33,707 bases of DNA, from NCBI GenBank assembly GCA_000785145.2, contig JSZA02000072.1:1-33707 (forward strand), read 5' to 3'. This document shows, one piece after another, positions 7,583 to 16,244 of the stretch. The translations under genes were made by a program, and so were the position numbers. The notes beneath the pieces were generated by a model, which did no database searches, was not told the DNA's origin, and saw only the letters and a program-made list of their open reading frames with translations. Source of the DNA: Candidatus Thiomargarita nelsonii. GTDB lineage: Bacteria > Pseudomonadota > Gammaproteobacteria > Beggiatoales > Beggiatoaceae. The stretch's first letter is position 1; each line of letters starts with the position of its first letter.

Positions 7583-8827
7583 ATGTTAGTTTTTGTACTT
7601 AACCAACACAGTAAACCGCTAATGCCTTGCAAACCTTCAAAAGCTAAAAAGCTATTAAAGGCAAGTAAAGCAAAAGTGGTTAATCGTACACCATTTACTA
7701 TCTCGTTATTATTTGGTTCAAGCGGATATAAACAACCTATTACCGCAGGAATGGATACAGGTAGTCAAAAAATAGGGGTTGCAGCCATTGCAAATGGGCA
7801 AGTTATTTATCAATCTGAGATTGAAATCAGACAAGATATATCTAAAAAGATGCAGCAACGTCAAATGTACCGTAGGACACGTAGAGGGAGAAAAACACGT
7901 TATAGACCGGCGCGTTGGTTGAATCGTGCATCTATGCGTCAAAATGGCAGGTTAGCTCCGAGTGTTCAATCTAAAGTGCATTCCCATTTAAGGGAAAAGA
8001 GGTTTGTTGAATCTCTTTTGCCAGTAACAGCATGGCATGTAGAAACCGCTCACTTTGATATTCATAAGATCGTTAATCCAGATGTGTCAGGTAAAGCATA
8101 TCAGGAAGGTGAACAAAAGGGGTTTTATAATGTCAAGGCTTATGTTCTACATCGAGATGGGTATAAATGCAAAAGTGGTCAAAAAGGAAATCACTCAAAG
8201 AAACTCCATGTTCATCACATTCAATTTAAAAGTAATGGTGGCACAGATATTCCAAGCAATTTAATTACGCTTTGTGAAACTTGTCATGATGCTTTGCATC
8301 TGGGTGAGTTTGAGTTAAAAACCAGGAAAACCAAAACCAAACATGCGACAGAAATGGGCATTATTAAGTCCCAATTAATTAAATCAGATTGGGATTTTGC
8401 AGAAACATTTGGCTATGAGACTAAATTTAAGCGTGAGCAGGTTTTACAGTTACCTAAAACACATTATAATGATGCAATAGCCATAAGTTGTGAAGAGGGC
8501 GAATTAGTTAAACCTTTAGGCCAGGTTTTATACAAAAAACATATTGCCAAAGGTGACTATCAGCAAACAACAGGTAAAAGATCAGAAAAAACAATACCAA
8601 CAGGCAAACTTTTTGGCTTAAAGAAGTTTGATTTAGTTAGCACATCATTTGGCATCGGTTTTATTAAAGGCAAGCGTTCATCAGGTTATTTTGCGCTGAT
8701 GGATATTTTTAACAATACAGTAACAGCTTCAGTTAATGTCAAAAAATATTGTCAAAGACTGACTGCTAGAACTGGAACACTTATACAGGAGGTGGCAATT
8801 CCTCCCCTAAGCCCTATCGGGACTTAG
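7583..8827 (+). CDS. iscB: IscB RNA-guided nuclease
   Basis: This intact 414-residue IscB has the PLMP domain (KPLMPCKPSKAKKLL, residues 11-25), RuvC-I Asp58 (GMDTGSQKIG), a bridge helix (YRRTRRGRKTRYRPARW), RuvC-II Glu154 (HVETAHFD), HNH (HVHHIQFKSNGG) and RuvC-III His294/Asp297 (THYNDAIAI). One zinc-ligand pair is altered: the first CxxC reads CKSG (Cys196, Gly199), while the second (CETC, 231/234) is intact. The C-terminal residues IPPLSPIGT and the stop codon are encoded by the element's right-end hairpin. It is clearly divergent from the other iscB at 4523, so the two are not recent copies of each other. Confidence 0.92.
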   Translation: MLVFVLNQHSKPLMPCKPSKAKKLLKASKAKVVNRTPFTISLLFGSSGYKQPITAGMDTGSQKIGVAAIANGQVIYQSEIEIRQDISKKMQQRQMYRRTRRGRKTRYRPARWLNRASMRQNGRLAPSVQSKVHSHLREKRFVESLLPVTAWHVETAHFDIHKIVNPDVSGKAYQEGEQKGFYNVKAYVLHRDGYKCKSGQKGNHSKKLHVHHIQFKSNGGTDIPSNLITLCETCHDALHLGEFELKTRKTKTKHATEMGIIKSQLIKSDWDFAETFGYETKFKREQVLQLPKTHYNDAIAISCEEGELVKPLGQVLYKKHIAKGDYQQTTGKRSEKTIPTGKLFGLKKFDLVSTSFGIGFIKGKRSSGYFALMDIFNNTVTASVNVKKYCQRLTARTGTLIQEVAIPPLSPIGT

Positions 8828-8830
8828 GGG
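8804..8830 (+). repeat. Right-end hairpin of the IscB element
   Basis: The stem cccctaag/cttagggg matches the left end, with loop ccctatcggga. The iscB stop codon (8825-8827) lies inside the right arm. Confidence 0.85.
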
Positions 8831-8852
8831 TTTCCTTGCCACAATTTTATTT

Positions 8853-10877
8853 ATGAATTTTTTCAAAAAATGGGGTACGACTACGTGGCTAGTTATCTTT
8901 ATTATCGTACTACTCCTCTCATTTATGTTGATGATTGCCACTCTTTCCCTTGTCGCCAAAGATAAGCAACATGATGAAGAGTACTTAGGATATGTCACCA
9001 AACTACGTTTACTTTCACAAGAAATCACTCAACAGGCTTTAGCTGCTAGAGGCAATGAATTAGGTTTTCAGACGATAAGCAATGCTCGGAGTGAGTCTAA
9101 AAAACTATTGGAAACCTTGACTAACGGTAATCCTGAATCAGGCATGTCTGGGACACAGCCTTCGGCAAGCACAGCCTTGAAGAATTTGATGGATTTATGG
9201 GATAAGGGGGATAGCAATCTTCAGAATTTATTAGAGGCTCAAGAAACGATAATCCATCTCCATAAAGACTCGGATGTGATGGACGAACTGTTTGAAAAAA
9301 ACAACACTTTGATTGAGACGATGATATCGGCGAAAGCAAGTCCAAATCAAATTTTTCTGGCAACACAACAATTGTTGTGGCTTGAACGCATCGAACACAA
9401 TCTTCTCAATGACTTCGACGAAAAAGCGTTAAACGAAAAAGCTATCCGTCAGTTTAGTCATAACTTGTCGGTTTTAATGTCAGGCAGTGACCAGCTAAAA
9501 CCGGTAGCCTCACCAGAGGCACAAGCTATTATCGAAGAAATGTTGGTATTGTTCGATGAACACATCAAAAAGTTTTTCCAAGATAACTCAGAAAAAATCT
9601 ATAAAGCGAAACGGGCTTTGCAGGAGATTAAAAAACTCAATCCATTGATCGATGATAGTATAGAAAAGCTCCAAGAAGCTTATATCAATGCATCTAAACA
9701 GCGTTTTCTTTCGCAAAGCTTGGGCAATGGCTTGGCTGTTATGGTGTTTTTTTTGCTACTGTTCTTCCTTTATCTGATCATCCGCATCAACAAAGCGCGT
9801 ACTCAGGAGATGGAACAACAATTGGCAGAATTTGAGGCTGCTAATCAACGCAATCAGGAAGCTATTTTGCGCTTGCTGAGTGAAATTTCTGACTTGGCAG
9901 ATGGAGATTTAACAGTGAATGCAACGGTAACAGAAGATTTTACGGGGGCTATAGCAGATGCTATCAATTATTCGATTGAGGCTTTGCGAGATTTAGTTAT
10001 CCGAATCAATAGAACGGCTGTGCAGATCACTGGGGCAGCACAGAGTACCCGGAAGACCGCAGGGCAGTTGACTGAGGCGAGTAAACGGCAAGAACAGCAG
10101 ATTGCCAAAGGTGGACAGGCCGTTATTGGAATGGCGACTGCCATCAAAACAATATCGGCGAAGGCGAAAGAATCGGCGGATGTTGCCACAAATTCGGTGG
10201 ATATTGCCAGTCAAGGTGCTGCCGTCGTGGGGGAAAACATTGTGGGAATGAATACCATTCGTGATCAGATTCAGGAAACGTCTAAACGGATTAAACGCTT
10301 AGGTGAAAGCGCACAACAAATTGGAGAAATTGTTGGCCTGATTGATGACATTGCTGACCAAACCAATATTTTGGCCTTGAATGCGGCGATTCAGGCGGCA
10401 ATGGCAGGCGAAGCTGGGCGAGGCTTTGCAGTGGTAGCTGATGAGATTCAGCGCTTAGCAGAGCGATCAGGTAATGCGACTAAACAAATTGGTGCCTTAG
10501 TAAACACCATTCAAGGCGATACCAATGAGGCTATTCGTGCAATGGAAGACAGCACCAGAAGGGTTGTTGAGGGTGCCTCAATTGCCGAAAGAGGGGGGAA
10601 GGCTTTATCAGAAATTGAAAAAGTCTCTGTGGACTTAGCGGGAAAAATTGAAAATATGTCGAAGAAATCGCAGACTCAATCGGCTGTCGCCTCAAATATT
10701 TCAGGCACAATGGCGATTATTCAGGAAATTACAACCCAAACTTCCACAGGAACCAATGAAACTGCCGCTTCTATTGAACGCTTAGCAGAGTTGGCTAATG
10801 ATTTGAAAACGTCTGTGGCAGGATTTACCTTGCCTGAAGATGCACAGTTCGCTATTGAACAGTTATCCGCAAACTGA
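8853..10877 (+). CDS. pilJ: PilJ, methyl-accepting chemotaxis-type receptor
   Basis: This 674-residue receptor has two membrane segments (about residues 9-33 and 289-312) bracketing a helical periplasmic domain. A HAMP-like linker (LSEISDLADGDLTVNATVTEDF) leads to the signalling tip IGLIDDIADQTNILALNAAI and GRGFAVVADEIQRLAERS. PilJ senses surface or pilus signals and controls ChpA. Its start lies 22 bp from the IscB element, so its native upstream region has probably been separated from pilI. The IscB transcript may now drive it, as all are co-oriented. Confidence 0.92.
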   Translation: MNFFKKWGTTTWLVIFIIVLLLSFMLMIATLSLVAKDKQHDEEYLGYVTKLRLLSQEITQQALAARGNELGFQTISNARSESKKLLETLTNGNPESGMSGTQPSASTALKNLMDLWDKGDSNLQNLLEAQETIIHLHKDSDVMDELFEKNNTLIETMISAKASPNQIFLATQQLLWLERIEHNLLNDFDEKALNEKAIRQFSHNLSVLMSGSDQLKPVASPEAQAIIEEMLVLFDEHIKKFFQDNSEKIYKAKRALQEIKKLNPLIDDSIEKLQEAYINASKQRFLSQSLGNGLAVMVFFLLLFFLYLIIRINKARTQEMEQQLAEFEAANQRNQEAILRLLSEISDLADGDLTVNATVTEDFTGAIADAINYSIEALRDLVIRINRTAVQITGAAQSTRKTAGQLTEASKRQEQQIAKGGQAVIGMATAIKTISAKAKESADVATNSVDIASQGAAVVGENIVGMNTIRDQIQETSKRIKRLGESAQQIGEIVGLIDDIADQTNILALNAAIQAAMAGEAGRGFAVVADEIQRLAERSGNATKQIGALVNTIQGDTNEAIRAMEDSTRRVVEGASIAERGGKALSEIEKVSVDLAGKIENMSKKSQTQSAVASNISGTMAIIQEITTQTSTGTNETAASIERLAELANDLKTSVAGFTLPEDAQFAIEQLSAN

Positions 10878-10884
10878 AATTTCA

Positions 10885-11036
10885 AAAAATCCTATTTCTT
10901 AAAGAAATAGTATGTAGGGTGGGTAGAGCTCCGCGAAACCCACCTATCTGGGCGGTGGGTTTCGCGGAGCTCTACCCACCCTACAATTATAATATAATAT
11001 AAAAAAAATCCTATTTCTTAAAGAAATAGGATTTTT
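10885..11036. repeat. Nested palindromic repeats between pilJ and chpA
   Basis: A perfect 31-bp inverted repeat (arms 10914-10944 and 10954-10984, 9-base spacer) contains agctccgcgaaacccacc and its complement. On both sides lies the shorter palindrome aaatcctatttctt-a-aagaaataggattt: complete at about 11008-11035 and cut after aaagaaatag on the left (10886-10910). The larger hairpin thus seems to have landed in or beside the smaller one, with a copy on each side. The 183-bp gap holds no gene. Confidence 0.85.
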
Positions 11037-11060
11037 AGATGACTACTTGAGAACTGAAAA

Positions 11061-12728
11061 ATGAAGGCCCTAACTTGGCTAAAAACAACGATTGATGATA
11101 ATCTTAAACAAACACGCCAAACATTGGAACAGTTTGTAGAATATCCTAGTGAGACAACACTGTTGGAACAATGCATCTTATGGCTGCATGAAACGTCCGG
11201 GGCACTTAAAGTACTGGAATTGGAAACGGCGGTGTTGTTAGTCCAAGAGCTTGAGTTATGTATTAAATCTTTGCAGGCAGGCTCGATTGAAAATAATGAA
11301 ACAACTTATGCTCTATTGATGCGTGCTTTGATTCACTTGCCTAACTATTTGGATCATCTTGCGATTGTCCAACGTGATATACCGCTGGCTTTATTGCCAC
11401 TACTGAACGAATTGCGAGCCTATCGTTCAGAAACGCCATTGGCAGCTAATCATTTATTTACGCCCGATTTGTCAATAGCAATACCTCATTCAAAGACAGT
11501 GAGCTTGTCAAATGATAAACTCAAAGAATATATGCAAAAAATGCGGGTAGCTTATCACAAAGGATTAGCGACAATCGTTAAAACACCTAAGCAACCAACG
11601 GAGGGATTGAAATTTCTCCACACCGTGCTACAGCGTTTACAACAAGTGACAGGAAACAGTCCCGTGAGCAAAGTGTGGTGGGTAACAGAGGCTATTGTCG
11701 AAGCTTTGCTGCAAAAAGGACTTGACATTAATAAATCTGTTTTTAACTTGTTGAAACAATTGGATACTCTGATAAATCAGATTGTCCAACAGGGGAATAC
11801 GGCCTTACGCGCAGAGCCCCCTAAAACCTTATTAACCAATTTGCTTTACTTTGCAGCATACGCACGCTCTAATGGAACACAGATCACGGCTGTTAAAACC
11901 ACTTTTCAACTGAATGATTATGTTCCCTCTGAAAGCCGCATAGCGGCGGCGAAATTGATATTTGCGGGGCCAGATATTGAATTAATGGAACAAGTCGTGA
12001 CCCTGATCAAGGATGATTTTGTCCGTGTAGAAGAAACCTTAGATATATTTAATCGGGCAGAGGAGCCTTCAGTCACAGAACTGAGTCCATTAGTAGAAAA
12101 GTTGAATCAGATGGCTAATACCTTAGAATTGCTGGGACTGACGCAACAAAGTCAATCTATGCAAACACAGGCAAAGCTAATACTTGATATCAGTGAAGGT
12201 GTTCAGATTCCTGAATTTTCAACTCTACTTGAAATTGCTAATGCCTTGTTAAAAATTGATGCGACTGTTGATATGTTAGCAGTACAGGGAGTACATGCGA
12301 AACAACACTTGTCTCCTGATACAGAATTTTATCACACACCACAGTTTGGCATTGTGCTAAATGAGGCGGTTGATTTTGCGACCAAAGAATTGGCTGAAAT
12401 AATTCAAGCTTTAGTCACTTTTCTTGAGACTGGCATAGCAGATGATGAGAATTTGTTAAAAGTCCCTGAACGTCTTAAAGACGTGGAAGGTTTTTTATCC
12501 ATTTCATCTCATGAACGGGCGGCTCAACTGTTAGTACAATGTCATCAATACATTGAACGGGTGTTTATTGAAGAAAGCACGATACCAGAAGAAGAGAAGC
12601 TTCAAGCTTTGGCGGATGTGTTGATTGGTATTGAACTTTATTTGGACACACTGGCGGGTAATCCCATGGAGGCAGAGACACTTTTATCAGTTATCAGTGA
12701 ACAGTTATCAGTAATCAGTAATCAGTAA
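11061..12728 (+). CDS. chpA: ChpA N-terminal portion (FimL-like region), split gene
   Basis: These 555 residues match the N-terminal helical region of ChpA/PilL hybrid kinases, which also resembles FimL: LTWLKTTIDDNLKQTRQTLE, SGALKVLELETAVLLVQELE and LALLPLLNELRAYR. No phospho-accepting HTLKG motif is visible in it. The last residues (LLSVISEQLSVISNQ) are encoded by a short-motif repeat (ttatcagt type, 12685-12727), so the natural C-terminus has been lost or the frame once continued into the Hpt modules downstream. Alone it could act as a FimL-like docking protein; that is inference. Confidence 0.8.
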   Translation: MKALTWLKTTIDDNLKQTRQTLEQFVEYPSETTLLEQCILWLHETSGALKVLELETAVLLVQELELCIKSLQAGSIENNETTYALLMRALIHLPNYLDHLAIVQRDIPLALLPLLNELRAYRSETPLAANHLFTPDLSIAIPHSKTVSLSNDKLKEYMQKMRVAYHKGLATIVKTPKQPTEGLKFLHTVLQRLQQVTGNSPVSKVWWVTEAIVEALLQKGLDINKSVFNLLKQLDTLINQIVQQGNTALRAEPPKTLLTNLLYFAAYARSNGTQITAVKTTFQLNDYVPSESRIAAAKLIFAGPDIELMEQVVTLIKDDFVRVEETLDIFNRAEEPSVTELSPLVEKLNQMANTLELLGLTQQSQSMQTQAKLILDISEGVQIPEFSTLLEIANALLKIDATVDMLAVQGVHAKQHLSPDTEFYHTPQFGIVLNEAVDFATKELAEIIQALVTFLETGIADDENLLKVPERLKDVEGFLSISSHERAAQLLVQCHQYIERVFIEESTIPEEEKLQALADVLIGIELYLDTLAGNPMEAETLLSVISEQLSVISNQ

Positions 12729-12800
12729 ACTGTTTTTTTTTTCTCGTTCCCACGCTCTGCGTGGGAATGCCTGATTGGACGCTCCGCGTCCTACTTTGAC
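12685..12800. repeat. Low-complexity cagttatcagt repeats plus two hairpins in the chpA split
   Basis: Iterated atcagt/ttatcagt words run from 12685 to 12727 and encode the tail and stop of the upstream ORF. Two compact hairpins follow: tcccacgc/gcgtggga at about 12755-12774 and ggacgc/gcgtcc at about 12778-12792. These are typical dispersed intergenic repeats placed where a continuous chpA would be expected. Confidence 0.8.
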
Positions 12801-12807
12801 AACTGAA

Positions 12808-13227
12808 ATGAAATTAATTGACATTCCAGAACAAATACCGAGCAGCGAATTAGAGGAAGAAATTCTTGAAGCTTTTATTGAAGAAATTGGGGAGATTCAT
12901 CAAGAAATTGTCACCCACTTTAATATTTTGAAAAACAATCCCGCTGATTTAGAATCTATAAAAAACTTACAGCGCAATTTTCATACCCTAAAAGGCACTG
13001 GAGGGTTAGTGGGGGCGACACTGATTGGCTCTCTAGGTTTGCACTTTGAAGAGATGCTGAATAAGGTTATTGATGGCAAACTGTCAATCAATAATGATAT
13101 ATTGTCGCTGATGGAACAAGTTGAAACAATGCTGCCAAGCATGCTTAAACATTTTCAATACAATCAATCAATATCTGATGAAATGGTTCTCTTTATTTCG
13201 CAAGCGTATCATTTTACACAGGTTTAG
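12808..13227 (+). CDS. Stand-alone Hpt-domain protein (ChpA fragment)
   Basis: This 139-residue protein has one histidine phosphotransfer motif (FHTLKGTGGLVGATLIGSLG). It is a clear duplicate of the first Hpt domain of the following ORF, with shared start (KLIDIPEQIP) and end (MLPSML). I use the ATG at 12808 because the frame upstream (from 12775) is encoded by a repeat hairpin. It could be a displaced module of a multi-Hpt ChpA or a free phosphotransfer protein. It lies between repeats on both sides. Confidence 0.78.
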   Translation: MKLIDIPEQIPSSELEEEILEAFIEEIGEIHQEIVTHFNILKNNPADLESIKNLQRNFHTLKGTGGLVGATLIGSLGLHFEEMLNKVIDGKLSINNDILSLMEQVETMLPSMLKHFQYNQSISDEMVLFISQAYHFTQV

Positions 13228-13234
13228 CTGAAAT

Positions 13235-13258
13235 AGTCCAAGATAAATCTTGGACTCC
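13235..13258. repeat. Dispersed ccaagat/atcttgg palindromic repeat
   Basis: A complete copy (agtccaagataaatct, then tggactcc) fills most of the gap between the Hpt ORF and the main chpA ORF. Confidence 0.88.
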
Positions 13259-13277
13259 GACAAAAATGAGAAATAAT

Positions 13278-16244
13278 ATGCAATTAATTGATATTCCTGA
13301 ACAAATACCTATATCAGAATTAGATGAAGAAATTCTTGAAATTTTTGTTGAAGAAGTTGGCGAAATTATTGAAAATATTATCACCCATTTAAAAATTTGG
13401 AAAAATGAAGAGGCGAATTCTGAGTCTCTAAAAGAGTTACGGCGCAGTTTTCATACTCTGAAAGGTAGTGGGCGATTAGTGGGCGCTACAGTGATTGGAG
13501 AATTAGGCTGGTGCTTTGAAAATATGCTCAATAAAATCATTGATGGCACCCTATCAAGAAATAACGAGATGTTGTCGCTTATTGAGCAAGTTGAAAAGGT
13601 GTTACCAAGCATGCTTGAGCAGTTTCAACACAATCAACCCCCACCTGATGAAGTGGTTCTGTTCATTTCAAAAGCCGATTATTTAACGCACCCCGACGAC
13701 AAGTCTAAAGCAGAACCTGAATTAGTATTGGCACCTTTGGATTTTGATGATGATTTTGATGAAACTAAACTAGACTTATCCAATGGTTTGGAGTTGCAGG
13801 GAGGCGACTTGGGGGGATTGGAGTTGCCAGAAGAGGATGAATTCAAAGGGACTCTTCCTGAACTGGAGTTGCCGGAAGAACCCCAAGTGGATGATCTCCC
13901 CATTGAATCCCCTAAAACAGAAAAAATTGAAACCAATGTACCCAATATCAATTCTAGCACCGCAGATGAAGACGCACCAGATGAGGAACTCAAGGAGATA
14001 TTTATTGAAGAAGCTGATGAAATCATTGAAAAAACGCAATCTATATTAGAACGTTGGTTCGCAGCACCTAATAATATGCAGTTGATGAAAGAATTGCAAC
14101 GTGAACTGCATACCTTAAAAGGGGGGGCTCGGATGGTGGGCATTGCTCCTATCGGCGATTTGAGTCACCATCTGGAAGATGTGCTGAAACGAATTGTTGA
14201 GGGTACAGCCCAATCCAATAGCAAGCTACAAGAAATTGTGCAAAGTAGCGTAGATGAATTGGCGGCCATGTTAGAGGCGGTACGCAATCATATCGCCTTG
14301 GACATACCCACAGACTTGATTAAGCAAATCAATGCAGCGGCTAAAGGGGAGGATGAGAGCAAAAAGACTGCACCTCAAAATAAAGAAAAGATTGAAGTGC
14401 CTCAAGTTGATAAAATTAAAGAAAAAAATGAAGCCGCAGCACCAGCAGACAGTGCAGATGAACGAATCCGTGTCAAAGCCACATTGATTGATAAACTCAC
14501 AAATTTGGCAGGCGAATTGTCTATTTCCCGTGCTCACATGGAACAACCGCAGGGAGAATTTAAAAATAATTTAGTAGAAATGGAACAAACGGTAGTACGT
14601 TTACGCGAACAATTACGACATTTGGAAATCGAGACTGAAGCTCAAATTCTTTCCCATTTTGAGGATGATGACAAAGAATTTGATCCGCTTGAGTTGGATC
14701 GCTTTTCTGTTATCCAACAATTATCACGTAGCCTTACGGAAAGCGTTGATGACTTGGTGAGCATTCAAGATTATCTTAAAACATTGACACGGCAAAGCGA
14801 TTCTTTGTTAGTTCAACAAAGCCGTATAGGGGCGGAATTACAGGATGGTATCATGCGTACTCGTATGATACCCTTTTCTAAAATTTCTCCCCGTTTACAA
14901 CGGATTGTTCGAGGAGAGCTGAGAGAACAAAAGAAACAGGCAAAATTCATTATCAATGGGGAAAATATAGAATTTGAGAGAACCGTCCTTGAGGGCGTTG
15001 TCACCCCCCTTGAACACCTGCTCAGAAACGCTATAGGGCACGGCATTGAAGAGGCTAAAATCCGCCAAAAAACGGGAAAATCTAGCGTTGCTAACATTAC
15101 ACTAGATATTTCGAGGGAAGGCGCGGAACTTATCATTAAACTCAGTGATGACGGTGCTGGCTTAAATTTGCCCACGATTCGTCAAAAAGCAGAAGAGGGT
15201 GGCTTAATTCAAGCAGATACAGTGCTGAATGATCATGAACTAAAGCAGCTAATTCTTAAACCTGGCTTCACAACGGCTAAAAAGCTGACTCAAAGCCAAG
15301 GACGAGGTGTCGGTATGGATATTGTCAATACCGATATTAAGAAGTTAAGTGGTAGTTTGCAGATTCAATCGAAAACCGGCGAAGGTACGACCTTTGAAAT
15401 CCGTTTACCGTTATCTTTAACCATTACTCAAGCACTGTTGGTGCATATTGGAGAAGAAACGATGGCGATACCCATCAATTATTTGGATGCTGTCATGCGT
15501 GCCCCTCGTTCTGAGGTGTTAGGCGAAGCAGTGCGTTATTACAAATACATGGATCAGAAATATCGCGTCTTTCATCTGGGTGAACGATTAGGTTTTGGTC
15601 AGGTAGCCGATAGTCCATTAATTCCGACCCTATTAGTCCATGTTGCAGACCGCCGAGTGGCTTTATTGGTTGATGCGATTGAAGGCAGTAAAGAAATTGT
15701 CGTCAAACCGGTTGGTCCCCAAATTGATGCCATTCGTTGGATAGCCGGTGCAACTATTCTAGGTGATGGACGGGTGGTCCTGGTTTTAGATATGCCTATA
15801 ACCGTTCGTGAAGAGAGCACACTACAATCTATTTCTTCCCAACGCGATGTTCAGGCAGAAAAACCGGTTGCGAAGACCGTTATGGTGGTAGATGATTCGA
15901 TTACGGTACGTAAGGTGACGACGAGTTTTCTCAAACGGCAAGGCATGGAGGTGATAACGGCCAAAGATGGTCTTGATGCGGTGGCTCAATTGCGGGAAAA
16001 AATCCCTGATTTAATACTACTTGATGTGGATATGCCGCGTATGGATGGCTACGAATTAGGCACGCTAGTGCGTAATAGTCCTGATTGGAAAGAACTGCCC
16101 ATCATTATGATTACGACACGCACGGGAGAGAAGCATCAGAAAAAAGCGGAAAAAATAGGGATCAACCGTTATTTGGGCAAACCTTATAAAGAAAGTGTTT
16201 TGCTTGAAAATATTAATGCTTTATTGGAAAATAAAAAATGCTAA
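13278..16244 (+). CDS. chpA: ChpA/PilL hybrid histidine kinase, catalytic portion
   Basis: About 988 residues in order: Hpt 1 (FHTLKGSG, His at about 59), an acidic linker with ELPEE repeats, Hpt 2 (LHTLKGGA, His at about 278), CheA-type dimerisation region (about 400-540), HATPase (N-box HLLRNAIGHGIE, G1 DDGAGL, G2 GRGVGMD), a CheW-like domain, and a C-terminal receiver (MVVDDSITVRK, LLDVDMPRMDGY, GKPY). The kinase phosphorylates PilG-type regulators. An ATG at 13266 would add four residues; 13278 aligns with the Hpt paralogue upstream. Compared with multi-Hpt ChpA proteins it is short because the N-terminal part lies in separate ORFs. Confidence 0.9.
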   Translation: MQLIDIPEQIPISELDEEILEIFVEEVGEIIENIITHLKIWKNEEANSESLKELRRSFHTLKGSGRLVGATVIGELGWCFENMLNKIIDGTLSRNNEMLSLIEQVEKVLPSMLEQFQHNQPPPDEVVLFISKADYLTHPDDKSKAEPELVLAPLDFDDDFDETKLDLSNGLELQGGDLGGLELPEEDEFKGTLPELELPEEPQVDDLPIESPKTEKIETNVPNINSSTADEDAPDEELKEIFIEEADEIIEKTQSILERWFAAPNNMQLMKELQRELHTLKGGARMVGIAPIGDLSHHLEDVLKRIVEGTAQSNSKLQEIVQSSVDELAAMLEAVRNHIALDIPTDLIKQINAAAKGEDESKKTAPQNKEKIEVPQVDKIKEKNEAAAPADSADERIRVKATLIDKLTNLAGELSISRAHMEQPQGEFKNNLVEMEQTVVRLREQLRHLEIETEAQILSHFEDDDKEFDPLELDRFSVIQQLSRSLTESVDDLVSIQDYLKTLTRQSDSLLVQQSRIGAELQDGIMRTRMIPFSKISPRLQRIVRGELREQKKQAKFIINGENIEFERTVLEGVVTPLEHLLRNAIGHGIEEAKIRQKTGKSSVANITLDISREGAELIIKLSDDGAGLNLPTIRQKAEEGGLIQADTVLNDHELKQLILKPGFTTAKKLTQSQGRGVGMDIVNTDIKKLSGSLQIQSKTGEGTTFEIRLPLSLTITQALLVHIGEETMAIPINYLDAVMRAPRSEVLGEAVRYYKYMDQKYRVFHLGERLGFGQVADSPLIPTLLVHVADRRVALLVDAIEGSKEIVVKPVGPQIDAIRWIAGATILGDGRVVLVLDMPITVREESTLQSISSQRDVQAEKPVAKTVMVVDDSITVRKVTTSFLKRQGMEVITAKDGLDAVAQLREKIPDLILLDVDMPRMDGYELGTLVRNSPDWKELPIIMITTRTGEKHQKKAEKIGINRYLGKPYKESVLLENINALLENKKC

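Larger units (their letters stand above)
7302..8830 (+). mobile_element. IscB element with matching hairpin ends, no transposase
   Basis: The element carries a HEARO/omega RNA region and iscB, bracketed by nearly identical hairpins in the same orientation: 7302-7327 (cccctaag, loop, cttagggg) and 8804-8830 (same stem, loop one base longer). IS200/IS605-type elements, to which IscB belongs, have such subterminal hairpins read by a Y1 transposase. No tnpA lies inside or near it, so it would be non-autonomous. It sits between pilI and pilJ, leaving 34 bp after the pilI stop and 22 bp before the pilJ start. The true cleavage points are a little outside the hairpins and cannot be set by eye. Confidence 0.75.

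Noticed and set aside
7351..7602. 83-codon plus-strand frame before the second iscB
   Set aside because: It lies in the structured RNA region, has no ribosome-binding site or protein-like features, and overlaps the iscB start.
13679..14143. 154-codon minus-strand frame within chpA
   Set aside because: Serine-rich antisense of the acidic linker and Hpt 2; no start signal or family match.
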